Origin: Diploptera punctata
Lineage: Eukaryota > Arthropoda > Insecta > Blattodea > Blaberidae
DNA: 64,000 nucleotides
Direction of reading: 5' to 3'
NCBI GenBank assembly: GCA_030220185.1
Contig: JASPKZ010010275.1
Coordinates: 124,001-188,000 of the forward strand
Shown here piece after piece: positions 31,075-43,556 of the stretch (position 1 is the first letter of the stretch; every line of letters begins with the position of its first letter). The notes under the pieces are model-generated. The model made no database searches, was not told the DNA's origin, and saw nothing but the letters and a program-made list of their open reading frames with translations. Both the position numbers and the translations under genes were made by a program.

Positions 31075-32244
31075 TGTTAAGAATAAATTGAGGAAAATTT
31101 ATGAAAATATAATTGGAGAAGAGCAGAATGGATTCAGAAAGGGTAGATCTTGTACAGATGGATTCTTTACTCTAAAACTACTATTAGAAAAGCACAAGGA
31201 ATTCAATATAGAAACTCATATCGCCTTCGTTGACTTCATAAAGGCTTTTGACAAAGTAGACAGAAATATATTACTACAAATTTTAGCTGATGATAACGTT
31301 CCACAACAATATATTACTAATATCTTCAACATCTATAAAGATAATGAAATCTCTGTTAAACAAGATGGCAAATTATCTTCTTGGGAAAAGATCAACACTG
31401 GAGTAAGACAGGGATGTGGACTTTCACCGGTGCTTTTCATTATATACATGAATAAATTAATAAATGAATGGAGGAAAACACAACGAGGATATATACCCAT
31501 CAATAGGAACCTCAAACTCGATGTTATTCTTTTTGCAGACGATTTAGCTCTCCTGGCACTTTCCGAAAATGATTTGCAACGATCAATTTATAATTTACAA
31601 AAAATAGGTGCCAAATTTAATATGGAAATATCAATTAACAAAACTAAAATTATGGCATTTCATGGGAAGGACCCCATACAAAGTAAAATCTGTCTCCAGA
31701 ATAAAATTTTAGAGAGATCTAATCAATTTAAATATCTTGGATATTATCACTCTATCTGGGATGAAAAGGATATCCCTGAAAAAAGTTATTAGTTATAATA
31801 AAAGTTTAGGAATTATTAATCAAGTTATGAAATCATCCCTTGTACAAAAAAACACCAGATTACGTTTATCTAACACTTTGGCTACACCAGTGTTGACCTA
31901 TGGTAGTGAAGCATGGACACTAAAAAAACAACATGAAAGCAGAATAACGGCTTGTGAAATGAGATTCATGCGCAGAACAGCGGGTTACACCAGATGGGAT
32001 CTGAAAAGGAACACCGATATCTTAAAAGAATTGAAGACTACGCCAATTTTGGAATATATTAAACAGTACCAACTAAATTGGAAACACTATCTTGAAAGAA
32101 TGAGTTCAAATCGGATCCCCAAAGCTGTTTATAATTATATACCAAGAGGACGAAGATCACTGGGCCGTCCTATGAAACGCTGGAGGGAAAATTTTCTATA
32201 GGATCGTAACAGGCCTTGGCCTAATACTTGGAAGGAAGAAGAAG
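31075..32244 (+). pseudogene. LINE-B, young 5'-truncated copy with one frameshift
   Basis: The RT starts at EEQNGFRKGRSCTDGFFTL and continues with FVDFIKAFDKVDR, GVRQGCGLSPVLFIIYM, the catalytic FADD (near 31539) and FKYLG. A small frameshift near 31746 shifts the reading from 31088-31792 into 31737-32201. The expected YNITLSG is broken by loss of about 2 bases. The C-terminus has LTYGSEAWTLKKQHESRI, RFMRRTAGYTRWDLKRN and SLGRPMKRWRENFL. The stem-loop aggccttggcct is at 32211-32222, followed by a GAAGAA tail. A 17-bp duplication, aataatagttcatatat, flanks it (31058-31074 and 32245-32261). Confidence 0.92.
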
Positions 32245-32261
32245 AATAATAGTTCATATAT

Positions 32262-32589
32262 AAAAGAAAAAAATTCAGGTACAATATTCAATATTAGATT
32301 TTATAAAGAAGAAACAATTAAATTGGTACGGACACATTAGAAGGATGGAAGAAAGGAAGACTACCTAAGATAATCATGGATTGGAAACCACAGGGAAGAA
32401 AAAAGAAGGGTAGACCAAATATTACGTGGATTCAGGGAATCAATGAAACTAAGAGAGAATGGGAAATAGAAGAAGATATATGGATGAACAGACAGGAATG
32501 GAAAAATGTGTTGAAACAAATGTGTAGTTAACTGTGAACATGGGTACCGGAAAAATGTATATTCATTGTAAAAGGCGGAATAATAATAA

Positions 32590-32620
<31 letters not shown>

Positions 32621-32640
32621 TAAATATGATAAATTATACG
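32262..32640 (+). pseudogene. LINE C-terminus, further family
   Basis: KKQLNWYGHIRRMEER leads, after a frameshift, to a basic GRKKKGRPNITWIQGINE stretch and EEDIWMNRQEWKNVLKQM. The AAT microsatellite at 32575-32620 forms or extends the tail. Confidence 0.7.
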
Positions 32641-32800
32641 AGAAACACCAATTAATATATGTACCTTACACTGGGTTCTGAACTATCAACCAAGAGGTAG
32701 ATCGGGAACGCCCACAAGAGATGGACACAGCAGCTATTACTTGGAGCCGGAAGGAACTAAAAAGGTTCAATCCTTGCAAGAAGAAGAATAAGAATAAGAC
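32641..32800 (+). pseudogene. LINE 3' end scrap
   Basis: LNYQPRGRSGTPTRDG matches the YxPRGRRSLGRP block of LINE-B relatives. A GAAGAAGAATAAGAATAAG tail follows. Confidence 0.55.
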
Positions 32801-32939
32801 CTTACACTGGGTAATGACAAAGCCAAGATTAGAGCAATTAGAGCAAATCTAGATTTATTTTAAAACATGCCAACGTCCGAGAGTCCTTGATTTCTTGTAT
32901 GTGTATTATGTTTTTTTTTTTTTCGGAATTGGCTGAAAC

Positions 32940-33055
32940 GAGCGAAATTACTTACATTTATGTCTAATTATAAAACACACAATAATTAATAGTCATGCAT
33001 GATTTTGTTTTCTCTGCGGTCCGAAACATTTAAATAACTGGAACGAGAAATTGGT
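32940..33055. repeat. Dispersed repeat L
   Basis: attacttacatttatgtc and cggtccgaaacatttaaata recur at 61455-61575, and the second phrase again near 63395. Nature unknown. Confidence 0.55.
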
Positions 33056-33535
33056 GTTTCCCCAATTTATGGGTCAAACAGCGGGGATGGGAAGTTCCAA
33101 CTGGGATGCTCGTGTTGATGAGTAAGCCAAGATTTGCCTCGGTACAGAGCAATGAGTTGTGTAAATCGATTACTTCAGCTGTGCTCTGTGAAGGATGTAA
33201 TGCATGCCAACAGTGAGGTCGTCTGGAAACTCTGTCATGTCCTTGACAACTTGTATAGTGAATCATGCAACTCTTTCAATAACGCACAAGTTACAGATGG
33301 CTCTATTCAGGGGCCTCTGGTACTATTTATTCCCAGTTGCAACAAGTAAGCCTACCGTGTCTTCGGATTTTCCGAGTGTTCTCCAACTATTAAAACAGGC
33401 CTGTTAAAACTTCTCACTATATATGAAAAGAGACCTCTCCTATCCGCATATAGGTGCACTCCTGATGAAAAAACTTAACTGACAAGTGAGTAACAGTCCC
33501 TTACCTTGTCAGCCTACCCGACCTACTGAGAACTT
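33056..33535. other. Unassigned intron sequence
   Basis: Short frames (for example 33134-33349) show no known motif. It is slightly GC-richer than its surroundings but I found no paired splice sites. Confidence 0.4.
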
Positions 33536-33634
33536 ATTAACGGCCCTGGGTTAGAGAAATGCCATCAAAATCGGTCCAGTCGTTTAGGAGGAGTTCAGTG
33601 ACATACACACGTACAGAAGAATTATATATAGGCC

Positions 33635-33662
<28 letters not shown>
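33536..33662 (+). mobile_element. Tail of a repeat ending in (TA)n
   Basis: tcaaaatcggtccagtcgtt, then ggaggagttcagtgaca and acacacgtacagaagaatta, then TA. This kind of 3' tail is common to interspersed repeats in many animals, and the H element tail at 9850 (caatcggatcaactgt) is similar. The family is not assigned. Confidence 0.5.
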
Positions 33663-33665
<3 letters not shown>

Positions 33666-33669
33666 CAAA

Positions 33670-33796
33670 AACTTATGTCGATGGAAATGGATTTCTTGAG
33701 CAGAGCAGCAAGATGTTCAAAATTAGACAAAATAAGAAATACTGTCATAAGAGAAAAAATGAATATTGGTTATTCAATAGTAGATTATATACAGTA
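33670..33796 (+). pseudogene. LINE fragment (EMDFL family)
   Basis: It encodes MEMDFLSRAARCSKLDKIRN and SIVDYIQY and matches 51429-51540 closely. SINE-B begins directly after it. Confidence 0.75.
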
Positions 33797-34115
33797 TCCA
33801 TCCATAGTAATTCTGCCCGAAGGCAGGTCCTTCACTGCAATCATAGCATTTTCATGTTATGCTTGCAGCTTTACTAGGGAATTGTAGGTGTGTTAGCTTC
33901 CCGTTGCTTTCCACGCCGGTGAAGGATGATGATGATGATAATGGCCATATGATTTCGGGGACCGTTTGGGCCTTAAAGTTTTCCTGACATTTGTCTTACA
34001 GGTGAGGAAAAACCCCGATAAAAACCTCACCCAGAAAAACTGCCCCGACCGGGAATCGAACCCGGGCCCGCTGCGTGACAAGGCAGCACGCTACCTCGAG
34101 ACCACAGCGGTGGAC
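33797..34115 (-). mobile_element. SINE-B, complete
   Basis: The minus-strand head gtccaccgctgtggtctcga has an A-box-like tggtctcgaggtagcg and a B-box-like gggttcgattccc. The body includes gtaagacaaatgtcaggaaa, and the tail is attactatggatgga. Other copies: 57071-57357 and 57587-57912. Confidence 0.85.
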
Positions 34116-34530
34116 AAGAACAAGATATAAATAAGAAAATATAGAAATTTCAACATATTTGTGGAACAATCAGACGAACACTGAGGAACAAAGTAAGGAA
34201 GGATACACAGCTAAGATTTTACTCAACGATGGCACTACCAGTGGCGATGTATGGAAGTGAGGCCTGGGTCCTGAAGGAAAAGAAAAAAGTAAAATTCAGG
34301 CAGCGGAAATGAGATTGCTACGGGCTGTGAAAGGTTGTACAAGAGAAGAACATATTAGAAATGAGAATATTAGAGAGGAACTAAAAGTACAACCACTTCT
34401 TCAACAAATAGAAGAACACAGGAACAATTGGATAGAACATCTTCAAAGAATGACAGAGGATAGGAAGACTAGGAAAGCGCTGGGCTGAACAGATGTGAGA
34501 TCGGAACAGGCAAAGACCAACAAACGTCAA
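34116..34530 (+). pseudogene. LINE-B-like RT C-terminus, decayed
   Basis: Correcting frames gives TMALPVAMYGSEAWVLKEK, then AAEMRLLRAVKGCTREEHIR and LQQIEEHRNNWIEHLQRM. It ends cggaacaggcaaagaccaac, where the terminal stem-loop is no longer intact. Confidence 0.75.
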
Positions 34531-34672
34531 CTAAAATTTGATTGAGGTATCTTCATTTTTCATGCCCGATATTGAGACTTAAATTAGACCTAACCGAATT
34601 TTGGGTTACACTTACCCCATTCCACCTTGTCAAAAAAAGGAGGGGGGAACGTTAAACTTCTTGTCTTGTAAG

Positions 34673-34911
34673 CCGATGTTTCCCTTAACAGAGATTTAGG
34701 CGCTCTCTCCCTACAGGGAAGAATTTAAACCTCACTAATTTACACTTGTTTTCGTATAGATGTCATTTGAGTGGTCCGTGATCAGCGTTCCGCCTCATAC
34801 TGACATCTAGGAAACCAAGGTAGTACTAGGACGGGAAAATTCGGTAAATTTTGCTTAGAGGCCTTTTCATTCGGCTAAGGATTTTTTTCGAGCCTGAAAA
34901 TCTTCAGACTA
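34673..34911 (-). mobile_element. SINE-A, head-less copy
   Basis: It matches the 3' two thirds of SINE-A (agagatttaggcgctctc to gagcctgaaaatcttcag). The tRNA-like head is missing, a normal 5' truncation. Confidence 0.8.
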
Positions 34912-35348
34912 AACTAAGAATAAAAAATAAGAAAAATAATAATTGCTGTGTTTGAATTGAAACTTGAATCACTTAATGAGGTGTTAATAGGAACAAATGA
35001 CGTGATACTGAGGACCTGGCATATCAATTTTGATGGCGCTCGCAGCCTGACAAATTGGTCCGCCGAAAAAAACAAGCCCAGAGAGTGTATAATCTCAACA
35101 GCGTTTAATACGCTGAAAGGAATTTTGATTGGCCGAACCCGGACATAAAAATGTGTGAAGTCATCATACTTGGTATACTCTGATTGACACACACTTCGCC
35201 TGTACAAATTACAACTATAATGCGACCACGCCTTTCAAATTAATTTAACCGTGGCGCAGGAAATGCGTAAACTAACAGAATATCTCAGCAAGATGAATTT
35301 ATGGCCCAATTTTGAAGGATTAAGGAATATTAATTATTTTATTGTCCA
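34912..35348. other. Unassigned intron sequence
   Basis: No gene or repeat partner recognised. Confidence 0.4.
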
Positions 35349-35462
35349 ATAGCCGCAGTGGTCTAATGGTTATGTCCCATGCCTCTAGTTCCGAGGAACG
35401 CGGGTTCGAACCCGGCCGAGGTCGACGGGTTTTTACGATGAGAAAATCCAAGGAATTTAGTA
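35349..35462 (+). mobile_element. SINE-A head fragment
   Basis: A tRNA-like head is followed by about 40 bp of body: agccgcagtggtctaatggt, then cgcgggttcgaacccggccg. The rest of the SINE is missing. Confidence 0.75.
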
Positions 35463-35568
35463 GTAAAGATAAAGATACAATTACATCTATAATTTTAATA
35501 GATGACGTAATATTGAAGCAAATTTCACAACTGAACTATCTTGGAAATCACATTTCTTATTACTTAAG
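35463..35568 (+). pseudogene. LINE-B-like scrap
   Basis: An open frame reads IILIDDVILKQISQLNYLGN, matching the segment around the YLG block of LINE-B relatives. Confidence 0.6.
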
Positions 35569-38500
35569 TAGCTAATACCCGGCGTGCGCAGCTGCGCCTA
35601 AATAAATGAAAATTAATGTGTTTTTATATTTAGTTGAATAAGTAAAAGGAAAAAATAATTATAAATTTATATTTTTTAGATATCCCGTGCTGATTACCCG
35701 GCGTTGCCTGGGACTTATCACGATCTTCTTGACATAAATGAGCTGAAATACGAAAATTAATGTGTTTTATGTTTAGTTGAATAAGTAAAAGGAAAAAATA
35801 ATTATAAATTTATATTTTTTAGATATCCCGTGCTGATTACCCGGCGTTGCCTGGGACTTATCACGATCTTCTTGACATAAATGAGCTGAAATACGAAAAT
35901 TAATGTGTTTTATGTTTAGTTGAATAAGTAAAGAAAAAAATAATTATAAATTTATATTTTTTAGATATCCCGTGCTGATTACCCGGCGTTGCCTGGGACT
36001 TATCACGATCTTCTTGACATAAATGAGCTGAAATACGAAAATTAATGTGTTTTATGTTTAGTTGAATAAGTAAAAGGAAAAAATAATTATAAATTTATAT
36101 TTTTTAGATATCCCGTGCTGATTACCCGGCGTTGCCTGGGACTTATCACGATCTTCTTGACATAAATGAGCTGAAATACGAAAATTAATGTGTTTTATGT
36201 TTAGTTGAATAAGTAAAAGGAAAAAATAATTATAAATTTATATTTTTAGATATCCCGTGCTGATTACCCGGCGTTGCCTGGGACTTATCACGATCTTCTT
36301 GACATAAATGAGCTGAAATACGAAAATTAATGTGTTTTTATGTTTAGTTGAATAAGTAAAAGGAAAAAATAATTATAAATTTATATTTTTTAGATATCCC
36401 GTGCTGATTACCCGGCGTTGCCTGGGACTTATCACGATCTTCTTGACATAAATGAGCTGAAATACGAAAATTAATGTGTTTTATGTTTAGTTGAATAAGT
36501 AAAAGGAAAAAATAATTATAAATTTATATTTTTTAGATATCCCGTGCTGATTACCCGGCGTTGCCTGGGACTTATCACGATCTTCTTGACATAAATGAGC
36601 TGAAATACGAAAATTAATGTGTTTTATGTTTAGTTGAATAAGTAAAAGGAAAAATAATTATAAATTTATATTTTTTAGATATCCCGTGCTGATTACCCGG
36701 CGTTGCCTGGGACTTATCACGATCTTCTTGACATAAATGAGCTGAAATACGAAAATTAATGTGTTTTATGTTAAGTTGAATAAGTAAAAGGAAAAAATAA
36801 TTATAAATTTATATTTTTTAGATATCCCGTGCTGATACCCGGCGTTGCCTGGGACTTATCACGATCTTCTTGACATAAATGAGCTGAAATACGAAAATTA
36901 ATGTGTTTTATGTTTAGTTGAATAAGTTAAAAGGAACAACATAATTCCCCTATAAAATTATATTCTTTAGATTATCCCGTGCTGATTACTCGGCGTTCGG
37001 CCCGGGGACTTTCCACGATCTTCCGTGAAATAAATGAGATCGAAAATACGAAAATTAATGTGTTTTATGTTTAGTTGAATAAGTAAAAGGAAAAAATAAT
37101 TATAAATTTATATTTTTTAGATATCCCGTGCTGATTACCCGGCGTTGCCTGGGACTTATCACCGATCTTCTTGACATAAATGAGCTGAAATACGAAAATT
37201 AATGTGTTTTATGTTTAGTTGAATAAGTAAAAGGAAAAAATAATTATAAATTTATATTTTTTAGATATCCCGTGCTGATTACCCGGCGTTGCCTGGGACT
37301 TATCACGATCTTCTTGACATAAATGAGCTGAAATACGAAAATTAATGTGTTTTATGTTTAGTTGAATAAGTAAAAGGAAAAAATAATTATAAATTTATAT
37401 TTTTTAGATATCCCGTGCTGATTACCCGGCGTTGCCTGGGACTTATTCACGATCTTCTTGACATAAATGAGCTGAAATACGAAAATTAATGTGTTTTATG
37501 TTTAGTTGAATAAGTAAAAGGAAAAAATTAATTATAAATTTATATTTTTTAGATATCCCGTGCTGATTACTCGGCGTTGCCTGGGACTTATCACGATCTT
37601 CTTGACATAAATGAGCTGAAATACGAAAATTAATGTGTTTTATGTTTAGTTGAATAAAGTAAAAGGAAAAAAATAATTTAAATTTATATTTTTTAGATAT
37701 CCCGTGCTGATTACTCGGCGTTGCCTGGGACTTATCACGATCTTCTTGACATATATGAGCTGAAATACGAAAATTAATGTGTTTTATGTTTAGTTGAATA
37801 AGTAAAAGGAAAAAATAATTATAAATTTATATTTTTTAGATATCCCGTGCTGATTACTCGGCGTTGCCTGGGACTTATCACGATCTTCTTGACATAAATG
37901 AGCTGAAATACGAAAATTAATGTGTTTTATGTTTAGTTCAATAAGTAAAAAGGAAAAAATAATTATAAATTTATATTTTTTAGATATCCCGTGCTGATTA
38001 CTCGGCGTTGCCTGGGACTTATCACGATCTTCTTGACATAAATGAGCTGAAAATACGAAAATTAATGTGTTTTTATGTTTAGTTGAATAAGTAAAAGGAA
38101 AAAAAAATAATTATAAATTTATATTTTTTAGATATCCCGTGCTGATTACCCGGCGTTGCCTGGGACTTATCACGATCTTCTTGACATAAATGAGCTGAAA
38201 TACGAAAATTAATGTGTTTTATGTTTAGTTGAATAAGTAAAAGGAAAAAATAATTATAAATTTATATTTTTTAGATATCCCGTGCTGATTACCCGGCGTT
38301 GCCTGGGACTTATCACGATCTTCTTGACATAAATGAGCTGAAATACGAAAATTAATGTGTTTTATTGTTTAGTTGAATAAGTGAGAGGAAAAAAATAATT
38401 ATAAATTTATATTTTTTAGATATCCCGTGCTGATTACCCGGCGTTGCCTGGGACTTATCACGATCTTCTTGACATAAATGAGCTGAAATACGAAAATTAA

Positions 38501-41500
38501 TGTGTTTTATGTTTAGTTGAATAAGTAAAAGGAAAAAAAATATTATAAATTTATATTTTTTAGATATCCCGTGCTGATTACCCGGCGTTGCCTGGGACTT
38601 ATCACGATCTTCTTGACATAAATGAGCTGAAATACGAAAATTAATGTGTTTTATGTTTAGTTGAATAAGTAAAAGGAAAAAATAATTATAAATTTATATT
38701 TTTTAGATATCCCGTGCTGATTACCCGGCGTTGCCTGGGACTTATCACGATCTTCTTGACATAAAATGAGCTGAAATACGAAAATTAATGTGTTTTATGT
38801 TTAGTTGAATAAGTAAAAGAAAAAAAATAATTATAAATTTATATTTTTAGATATCCCGTGCTGATTACCCGGCGTTGCCTGGGACTTATCACGATCTTCT
38901 TGACATAAATGAGCTGAAATACGAAAATTAATGTGTTTTATGTTTAGTTGAATATAGTAAAAGGAAAAAATAATTATAAATTTATATTTTTTAGATTATC
39001 CCGTGCTGATTACCCGGCGTTGCCTGGGACTTATCACGATCTTCTTGACATAAATGAGCTGAAATACGAAAATTAATGTGTTTTATGTTTAGTTGAATAA
39101 GTAAAAGGAAAAAATAATTATATATATTATATTTTTTAGATATCCCGTGCTGATTACCCGGCGTTGCCTGGGACTTATCACGATCTTCTTGACATAAATG
39201 AGCTGAAATACGAAAATTAATGTGTTTTATGTTTAGTTGAATAAGTAAAAGGAAAAAATAATTATAAATTTATATTTTTTAGATATCCCGTGCTGATTAC
39301 CCGGCGTTGCCTGGGACTTATCACGATCTTCTTGACATAAATGAGCTGAAATAACGAAATTAATGTGTTTTATGTTTAGTTGAATAAGTAAAAGGAAAAA
39401 ATAATTATAAATTTATATTTTTTAGATATCCCGTGCTGATTACCCCGGCGTTGCCTGGGACTTATCACGATCTTCTTGACATAAATGAGCTGAAATACGA
39501 AAATTATATGTGTTTTATGTTTAGTTGAATAAGTAAAAAGGAAAAAATAATTATAAATTTATATTTTTTAGATATCCCGTGCTGATTACCCGGCGTTGCC
39601 TGGGACTTATCACGATCTTCTTGACATAAATGAGCTGAAATACGAAAATTAATGTGTTTTATGTTTAAGTTGAATAAGTAAAAGGAAAAAATAAATTATA
39701 AATTTATATTTTTTAGATATCCCGTGCTGATTACCCGGCGTTGCCTGGGACTTATCACGATCTTCTTGACATAAATGAGCTGAAATACGAAAATTAATGT
39801 GTTTTATGTTTAGTTGAATAAGTAAAAGGAAAAAAAAATAATTATAAATTTATATTTTTTAGATATCCCGTGCTGATTACCCGGCGTTTGCCTGGGACTT
39901 ATCACGATCTTCTTGACATAAATGAGCTGAAATACGAAAATTAATGTGTTTTATGTTTAGTTGAATAAGTAAAAGGAAAAAAATAATTATAAATTTATAT
40001 TTTTAGATATCCCGTGCTGATTACCCGGCGTTGCCTGGGACTTATCACGATCTTCTTGACATAAATGAGCTGAAATACGAAAATTAATGTGTTTTATGTT
40101 TAGTTGAATAAGTAAAAGGAAAAAAATAATTATAAATTTATATTTTTTAGATATCCCGTGCTGATTACTCGGCGTTGCCTGGGACTTATCACGATCTTCT
40201 TGACATAAATGAGCTGAAATACGAAAATTAATGTGTTTTATGTTTAGTTGAATAAGTAAAAAGGAAAAAATAATTATAAATTTATATTTTTTAGATATCC
40301 CGTGCGGATTACCCGGCGTTGCCTGGGACTTATCACGATCTTCTTGACATAAATGAGCTGAAATACGAAAATTAATGTGTTTTATGTTTAGTTGAATAAA
40401 TAAAAGGAAAAAATAATTATAAATTTATATTTTTTAGATATCCCGTGCTGATTACCCGGCGTTGCCTGGGACTTATCACGATCTTCTTGACATAAATGAG
40501 CTGAAATACGAAAATTAATGTGTTTTATGTTTAGTTGAATAAGTAAAAAGGAAAAAAATAATTATAAATTTATATTTTTTAGATATCCCGTGCTGATTAC
40601 CCGGCGTTGCCTGGGACTTATCACGATCTTCTTGACATAAATGAGCTGAAATACGAAAATTAATGTGTTTTATGTTTAGTTGAATAAGTAAAAGGAAAAA
40701 ATAATTATAAATTTATATTTTTTAGATATCCCGTGCTGATTACTCGGCGTTGCCTGGGACTTATCACGTTCTTCTTGACATAAATGAGCTGAAATACGAA
40801 AATTAATGTGTTTTATGTTTAGTTGAATAAGTAAAAGGAAAAAATAATTATAAATTTATATTTTTTAGATATCCCGTGCTGATTACCCGGCGTTGTCCGG
40901 GAATCTATTACTCCCGATCTTCTTGGCATAAATGAGCTGAAATACGAAAATTAATGTGTTTTATGTTTAGTTGAATAAGTAAAAGGAAAAAATAATTATA
41001 AATTTATATTTTTTAGATATCCCGTGCTGATTACTCGGCGTTGCCTGGGACTTATCACGATCTTCTTGACATAAATGAGCTGAAATACGAAAATTAATGT
41101 GTTTTTATGTTTTGTTGAATAAGTAAAAGGAAAAAAAATTATAAATTTATATTTTTTAGATATCCCGTGCTGATTACTCGGCGTTTGCCTGGGGACTTAT
41201 CACGATCTTCTTGACATAAATGAGCTGAAATACGAAAATTAATGTGTTTATGTTTAGTTGAATAAGTAAAAGGAAAAAATAATTATAAATTTATATTTTT
41301 TTAGATATCCCGTGCTGATTACCCGGCGTTGCCTGGGACTTATCACGATCTTCTTGACATAAATGAGCTGAAATACGAAAATTAATGTGTTTTATGTTTA
41401 GTTGAATAAGTAAAAGGAAAAAATAATTATAAATTTATATTTTTTAGATATCCCGTGCTGATTACCCGGCGTTGCCTGGGACTTATCACGATCTTCTTGA

Positions 41501-43556
41501 CATAAATGAGCTGAAAATACGAAAATTAATGTGTTTTATGTTTAGTTGAATAAGTAAAAGGAAAAAATAATTATAAATTTATATTTTTTAGATATCCCGT
41601 GCTGATTACCGGCGGTTGCCTGGGACTTATCACGATCTTCTTGACATAAATGAGCTGAAATACGAAAATTAATGTGTTTTATGTTTAGTTGAATAAGTAA
41701 AAGGAAAAAATAATTATAAAATTTATATTTTTTAGATATCCCGTGCTGATTACCCGGCGTTGCCTGGGACTTATCACGATCTTCTTGACATAAATGAGCT
41801 GAAATACGAAAATTAATGTGTTTTATGTTTAGTTGAATAAGTAAAAGGAAAAAATAATTATAAATTTATATTTTTTAGATATCCCGTGCTGATTACCCGG
41901 CGTTGCCTGGGACTTATCACGATCTTCTTGACATAAATGAGCTGAAATACGAAAATTAATGTGTTTTATGTTTAGTTGAATAAGTAAAAGGAAAAAATAA
42001 TTATAAATTTATATTTTTTAGATATCCCGTGCTGATTACCCGGCGTTGCCTGGGACTTATCACGATCTTCTTGACATAAATGAGCTGAAATACGAAAATT
42101 AATGTGTTTTATGTTTAGTTGAATAAGTAAAAGGAAAAAATAATTATAAATTTATATTTTTTAGATATCCCGTGCTGATTACCCGGCGTTGCCTGGGACT
42201 TATCACGATCTTCTTGACATAAATGAGCTGAAATACGAAAATTAATGTGTTTTATGTTTAGTTGAATAAGTAAAAGGAAAAAAATAATTATAAATTTATA
42301 TTTTTTAGATATCCCGTGCTGATTACCCGGCGTTGCCTGGGACTTATCACGATCTTCTTGACATAAATGAGCTGAAATACGAAAATTAATGTGTTTTATG
42401 TTTAGTTGAATAAGTAAAAGGAAAAAATAATTATAAATTTATATTTTTTAGATATCCCGTGCTGATTACTCGGCGTTGCCTGGGACTTATCACGATCTTC
42501 TTGACATAAATGAGCTGAAATACGAAAATTAATGTGTTTTATGTTTAGTTGAATAAGTAAAAAGGAAAAAATAATTATAAATTTATATTTTTTAGATATC
42601 CCGTGCTGATTACTCGGCGTTGCCTGGGACTTATCACGATCTTCTTGACATAAATGAGCTGAAATACGAAAATTAATGTGTTTTATGTTTAGTTGAATAA
42701 GTAAAAAGGAAAAAATAATTATAAATTTATATTTTTTAGATATCCCGTGCTGATTACCCGGCGTTGCCTGGGACTTATCACGATCTTCTTGACATAAATG
42801 AGCTGAAATACGAAAATTAATGTGTTTTATGTTTAGTTAAATAAGTGAAGGGAAAAATTTATATCGTAATTATTTTTAGATACCCCGTGCTGTTTACCCG
42901 GCGTTGTCCGGGAATCTACTCATCCCGATCTTCTTGGCATAAATGCGCTGAAAGACAAAAATTAATGTACTTCTTATGATTAGTTGAATAAATGAAATGA
43001 AAAATAATTATAAATGTATATCGTAATTATTTTAAGATTCCCCGTGCTGATTACCCGGTGTTGCCCGGGAATCTACTTATCTCGATCTTCTTGGCATAAA
43101 TGAGCTAAAATGCAAAATTCGTTATTATGAGTTATCCAAAAAAAGAATACCCACCACGTGCTGCTATGCTTGCACAGGAATCTACGTACTTGTCTCGATC
43201 TTCTTGGCATCAATGAAAGACAGAAATGGTTATTGTCAGTTATTCGTAGAATTGTAGAGGAAAACGTGAAAAAAGTAGCTCTTTGGACGCTTAAATGAGT
43301 TACGCTGCCTAAACCATAACAAATACATCAAATTAATGTACACAGAATTGAATATCTCAAAAACTCTACAAAAAAGTCCGCGATAGCATATGTTTATCTT
43401 CTACGAATAACTCACAATAACCATTTTTGTCTTTCATTGATGTCAAGAAGATCGGGATAAGCAAATTCCCGGGCAAGTATAGCAGCTCAAACCTGGTGGT
43501 AAAAACACATTAACATTTATTTAGGAGTAGCAGCGCACGCCGGGTATTTGCTAGTA
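35569..43556. mobile_element. Element H with inverted ends and a giant internal array
   Basis: The left end tagctaatacccggcgtgcg and the right end (inverted, ctagcaaatacccggcgtgc) match. The left side and array are in plus orientation. From about 43262 an inverted copy of the unique H part runs to the right end (compare 9600-9745). The structure is a plus copy joined to a minus copy, with the internal units of the plus half amplified. No protein gene recognised. Confidence 0.8.
35690..42860 (+). repeat. 143-bp tandem array, about 50 units
   Basis: The unit has tgattacccggcgttgcctg, then a cttatcacgatcttcttgac block, a taaatgagctgaaatacg block and an AT-rich part. Spacing of the ggcgttgcc phrase is 143 bp (35841 to 35984 and so on). 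Units are nearly identical except for frequent 1-base indels in A/T runs. A subset reads tactcgg instead of tacccgg. Two outliers are at about 36930-37045 and 40885-40945. Edge units from 42860 to 43100 are diverged and match the single-copy form. Confidence 0.97.

Noticed and set aside
33134..33407. Overlapping plus-strand frames in a GC-richer patch, considered as a host exon
   Set aside because: No polypyrimidine tract plus AG and GT pair frames either reading, and no protein motif was recognised.
33670..34530. 33670-33796 and 34116-34530 as one LINE split by SINE-B
   Set aside because: The second part encodes blocks that should lie upstream of the first (YGSEAW before EMDFL), so they are separate fragments and not one interrupted copy.
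35349..35420. Possible true tRNA gene
   Set aside because: The head looks tRNA-like, but the same head starts SINE-A copies elsewhere and is followed by SINE body sequence; no complete cloverleaf could be built by eye.
35690..42860. CRISPR-like array
   Set aside because: Units are contiguous tandem repeats without unique spacers, in a eukaryotic transposon setting.
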